Positions 61,753 through 64,000 of a DNA stretch of 64,000 nucleotides are shown one piece after another (position 1 is the first letter of the stretch; the number at the start of each line of letters is the position of its first letter). A program made the translations under genes and the position numbers. The DNA lies in assembly GCA_947503835.1 (NCBI GenBank), contig CANNFM010000003.1:310001-374000 (forward strand), read 5' to 3'. The notes beneath the pieces are model-generated. The model saw nothing but the letters and a program-made list of their open reading frames with translations. It ran no database searches and was not told the origin of the DNA. This DNA comes from an uncultured Aquimarina sp. GTDB lineage: Bacteria > Bacteroidota > Bacteroidia > Flavobacteriales > Flavobacteriaceae.

Positions 61753-63182
61753 AAAAGATACTACTATTAATAGGTATAGGGCTATTATTCTTTACCTGTA
61801 CACAAAAACCAAAAACGATACCTGAAGAACAAGAAAAAGTTGTAAAAGACGCTGTTTTACTTGCCCTCCAAGAAGAAATAAGATCAGAAACACTACGTTC
61901 CTGGAAGGATTATAAGAAGTATGCCTGGGGGCATGATGTACTGTTACCGCTTTCTAAAGGTACTTTTGATTGGTATAAAGAATCCTTGGGAATTTCACCA
62001 ATAGATGCTTATAGCACTTTAAAAGTAATGGGCTTAGAGAATGAAGCCCGGGAAATTGAGCAATATGCTTTAGACATGGACTGGGATAAAGATATGTATG
62101 TACAGGTGTTTGAAGTTAATATTCGAATATTAGGAGGTTTATTATCTATGTATCATTATTCGGGTAATGAAGCTATTCTTGAAAAAGCACGTGATTTTGG
62201 AAATAGAATATTACCAGCATTTGATACTCCAACCGGAATCCCTACACATTCTGTAAATCTTCGTACAGGAAAAAAAGCAGGTAATTTGGGAGAAGGTAAA
62301 GGAGATATAGTTAATGTTGCTCAAGCGGCTACCTATTTAATGGAATTTGGAATTCTGAGTTATTATACTAACGATCCTAAATATTACCAGGTGGCGAAGA
62401 AGGCAACAAAAGCTATTTTTGAAAGAAAATCAGCAATAGGGCTACCAGGAGAACATATCAATGTATATACTGGTGAATGGGAAGGTACACAGTGGCATCA
62501 TTTACAGGCCGGAGTGGACGCATATTATGAGTATATGTATAAAAGTTGGATGATTTTTCCTGATCCCGAAATTAAAGAGATTTGGGAGTATAGTATTGAT
62601 AAGATTAATACCTATTTACTTGATGACTATGAAGGACGCCATTTCTATACCATTGTAGATATGCATACAGGTGAAATATTAAAGAGATCAGTATCATTAT
62701 ATGATGCTTTTTTCCCAGCCGTTCAAGCGATATCTGGTGATATAGAAGCAGCAGAGAAAAACCAACACACCTGGAATTGGTTATGGAATAAGTATGGATT
62801 ATTGCCTACGCGATATAAATATGATGAAGATAAGGTAGAGTATGCCAATTCTGAATTAAACCCTGAAATCATAGAATCAGCATACTATTTACATCAGATA
62901 ACCGGAAAACCTATCTATCTGGATATGATCAAAAAATATTGGAGCGATATAAAAAAATGCTGCAAAGGCGAAGTAGCATTTCATGCCATACAGGATGTTC
63001 GTACTATGGAAAAGAAGGATTATTTGGCTACCTATTTTTTTGCAGAAACGATGAAATATTTCTACATCGCTTTTTCTCAAGGAGAATTTGATTTCAACAA
63101 GCACGTATTTAATACCGAAGCCCATACGTTTAAGAAATCTGATTTTGATCCAAAAGAAGCAAAAGAGCGATTGGGATATTAA
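61749..63182 (+). CDS. Bacterial GH47 alpha-1,2-mannosidase lipoprotein
   Basis: A 477-residue lipoprotein (LLFFTC, Cys17) that shows the full set of GH47 signatures: WKDYKKYAWGHDVLLPLSK (52-70), FEVNIRILGGLLSMY (121-135), AFDTPTGIPTHSVNLRTG (157-174), GVDAYYEYM, NPEIIESAYYL and VFNTEAH. Catalytic residues of the family are kept: Glu122, Asp257, Glu373 and the Ca2+-contacting Thr456. Family members remove alpha-1,2-linked mannose from high-mannose N-glycans by inversion. They are common in the eukaryotic ER and Golgi and rare in bacteria. As an exported lipoprotein it should act in the periplasm or on the surface. It is coupled to the CutC gene. Confidence 0.9.
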   Translation: MKKILLLIGIGLLFFTCTQKPKTIPEEQEKVVKDAVLLALQEEIRSETLRSWKDYKKYAWGHDVLLPLSKGTFDWYKESLGISPIDAYSTLKVMGLENEAREIEQYALDMDWDKDMYVQVFEVNIRILGGLLSMYHYSGNEAILEKARDFGNRILPAFDTPTGIPTHSVNLRTGKKAGNLGEGKGDIVNVAQAATYLMEFGILSYYTNDPKYYQVAKKATKAIFERKSAIGLPGEHINVYTGEWEGTQWHHLQAGVDAYYEYMYKSWMIFPDPEIKEIWEYSIDKINTYLLDDYEGRHFYTIVDMHTGEILKRSVSLYDAFFPAVQAISGDIEAAEKNQHTWNWLWNKYGLLPTRYKYDEDKVEYANSELNPEIIESAYYLHQITGKPIYLDMIKKYWSDIKKCCKGEVAFHAIQDVRTMEKKDYLATYFFAETMKYFYIAFSQGEFDFNKHVFNTEAHTFKKSDFDPKEAKERLGY

Positions 63183-63308
63183 TTCATTTGGGAGAATTTG
63201 TCTTATTGTCAAGTAGTTATTAAAGAGAGTACTTACTAATTTGTAGTTGCCAAATCACTATATATCAAGTAAAAGGAGGTATTAAATTTTTCATAATGCT
63301 ATTTTTAG

Positions 63309-63324
63309 TACAGACAAGTCTGTA
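63309..63324. promoter_or_regulatory. Candidate TetR operator, gene 3' side
   Basis: TACAGAC-AA-GTCTGTA is a perfect 7+7 inverted repeat, placed 20 bases past the stop of the tetR gene and 127 bases past the GH47 stop. A closely related site lies on the other side of the same gene at 63938-63953. Half-sites ACAGAC/GTCTGT are typical of TetR-family operators. Confidence 0.55.
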
Positions 63325-63344
63325 TGACTTATGATAAAAAATTA

Positions 63345-63908
63345 CTATTTTGATAATACTCTTACACAGGCTCTTTTTGCAGTAATAACAGGCCATGCAT
63401 CTTTTTGAATTTGCGATAATATGATAGCTCCTTCTATGAGTACAATAATTTCATCACCTAATTCCCTGGCCTCTTTGGTTGAATATTGTTCTTCTTCAAT
63501 TAATAGGTTGTGAATCCATTCACGTAACTCATTTTTATGCAATATTGCTTGATCTCTAATTTTATGATGATCCTGAGGCAGATCCGTAAGTATATTTTGC
63601 CAACCACATCCTCTAAATTTAACCTCTTTCAACCAATCATTTAAATAATCGAAACTTGCAATTATCTTCTTCTTATTTGTTTTCTCGGGTGTAACATGAT
63701 TCTCTAACTTTCCCATCCATATGCTATGTCTGACCAATAAGTACGCAACCGCAATATCTTCCTTAGACCTAAAATAACGATACATACTATCTTTAGATAC
63801 ATCAGCCTCCTTTAATATCTTATTTATTCCGGTTTGATTATATCCATCAAAATAAAACAAATGTGAGGCTGCAGCGATAATTCGTTCTTTTACTCCTAAT
63901 TTTTTCAT
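63345..63908 (-). CDS. TetR/AcrR family transcriptional regulator
   Basis: A 187-residue DNA-binding repressor. The N-terminal helix-turn-helix (about 8-52) contains RIIAAASHLFYFDGYNQTGI and VSKDSMYRYFRSKEDIAVAY, standard TetR features. The C-terminal ligand domain is helix-rich, with RGCGWQNILTDLPQDHHKIR near 100-118, typical of the AcrR group. It is convergent with the GH47 gene. Matching inverted repeats flank it on both sides, and the one upstream (63938-63953) points to self-control. Its target gene may lie beyond the right edge of the window. Whether it acts on the glycan locus is unknown. Confidence 0.85.
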   Translation of the reverse strand: MKKLGVKERIIAAASHLFYFDGYNQTGINKILKEADVSKDSMYRYFRSKEDIAVAYLLVRHSIWMGKLENHVTPEKTNKKKIIASFDYLNDWLKEVKFRGCGWQNILTDLPQDHHKIRDQAILHKNELREWIHNLLIEEEQYSTKEARELGDEIIVLIEGAIILSQIQKDAWPVITAKRACVRVLSK

Positions 63909-63937
63909 ACTGAAAACATAACATAGGTTTTTAAAAG

Positions 63938-63953
63938 AACAGACAGGTCAGTA
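63938..63953. promoter_or_regulatory. Candidate TetR operator, promoter side
   Basis: ACAGAC-AG-GTCAGT (63939-63952) differs from the ACAGAC-NN-GTCTGT site at 63309-63324 by one base in the second half-site. It lies 30 bases upstream of the tetR start codon (63908), where an autorepressor would bind, and could also serve a divergent gene beyond the window. Confidence 0.5.
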
Positions 63954-64000
63954 CGATTTTATTATTTATTTAATTTAGAAAGAATGTTTTATAGTGAGCC

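Noticed and set aside
63286..63335. Tiny frame with a ribosome-site-like GGAGG before ATG 63296
   Set aside because: It encodes only 12 residues and crosses the inverted repeat; no support as a gene.
1..64000. CRISPR arrays, tRNA/rRNA genes, IS elements or phage genes
   Set aside because: Looked for direct-repeat arrays, cloverleaf-like tRNA ends, transposase or integrase motifs, and found none.

Overview
The window is a stretch of low-GC chromosome from a member of the Bacteroidota, most likely a marine Flavobacteriaceae. This rests on the SusC/SusD pair, a type IX secretion (T9SS) sorting tail, many SPII lipoproteins, a Bacteroidota-type promoter (TTG, then TAnnTTTG) and AT-rich intergenic DNA. 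I see no tRNA, rRNA, IS element, phage or CRISPR array. No name can be put on the species from the sequence alone.

Left part (1-9467): a LysE exporter and a DUF1761 membrane protein, then a strong bidirectional terminator facing a minus-strand pair (membrane metal-dependent hydrolase and GNAT-like protein). Next comes a plus-strand signalling block: two single-domain response regulators (the second degenerate), a TonB-dependent receptor whose signal peptide lies upstream of any usual start codon, and a histidine kinase with a YfiR-like periplasmic domain that overlaps the receptor gene.

Minus-strand block 9339-17831: cytochrome c lipoprotein, GMC oxidoreductase, gluconate-2-dehydrogenase subunit-3-like protein, two TIM-barrel isomerase/epimerases, an MFS permease, a Gfo/Idh/MocA oxidoreductase, a DUF1080 protein and a 42-residue membrane peptide. 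This set fits the 3-keto-glycoside route, in which a sugar is oxidised at C3 and the glycosidic bond is then cleaved.

18240-26337: a Cu/Ag-type efflux system (HYC_CC_PP protein, CusA-like RND pump, TolC-like channel, HMA plus MauE-like membrane protein, CusB-like adaptor) and a COG2426 membrane protein with its own promoter. 26441-30402 holds a short HPF/RaiA protein, a small basic protein, an SPFH lipoprotein, an unknown secreted protein and a serine hydrolase.

Right half (30471-63908): a LytS/LytTR two-component pair is divergent from a plus-strand polysaccharide utilisation locus of about 31 kb. That locus carries four GH92 alpha-mannosidases, a Na+/solute symporter, a T9SS-secreted GH18-like modular protein, a GH130 enzyme, a CBM9-like protein, a GHL10-like putative hydrolase, a glycosylasparaginase, mannose-6-phosphate isomerase, SusC/SusD, a large FG-GAP/UnbV protein, a FucP-type sugar permease, a CutC-family protein and a bacterial GH47 alpha-mannosidase. 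Together they look like a pathway for high-mannose N-glycans. The inferred steps are: cut at the chitobiose core, import through SusCD, trim mannose with GH92/GH47, split Man-GlcNAc with GH130, release GlcNAc from Asn, and feed mannose-6-phosphate into glycolysis through ManA. The window ends with a TetR regulator flanked on both sides by matching inverted repeats.
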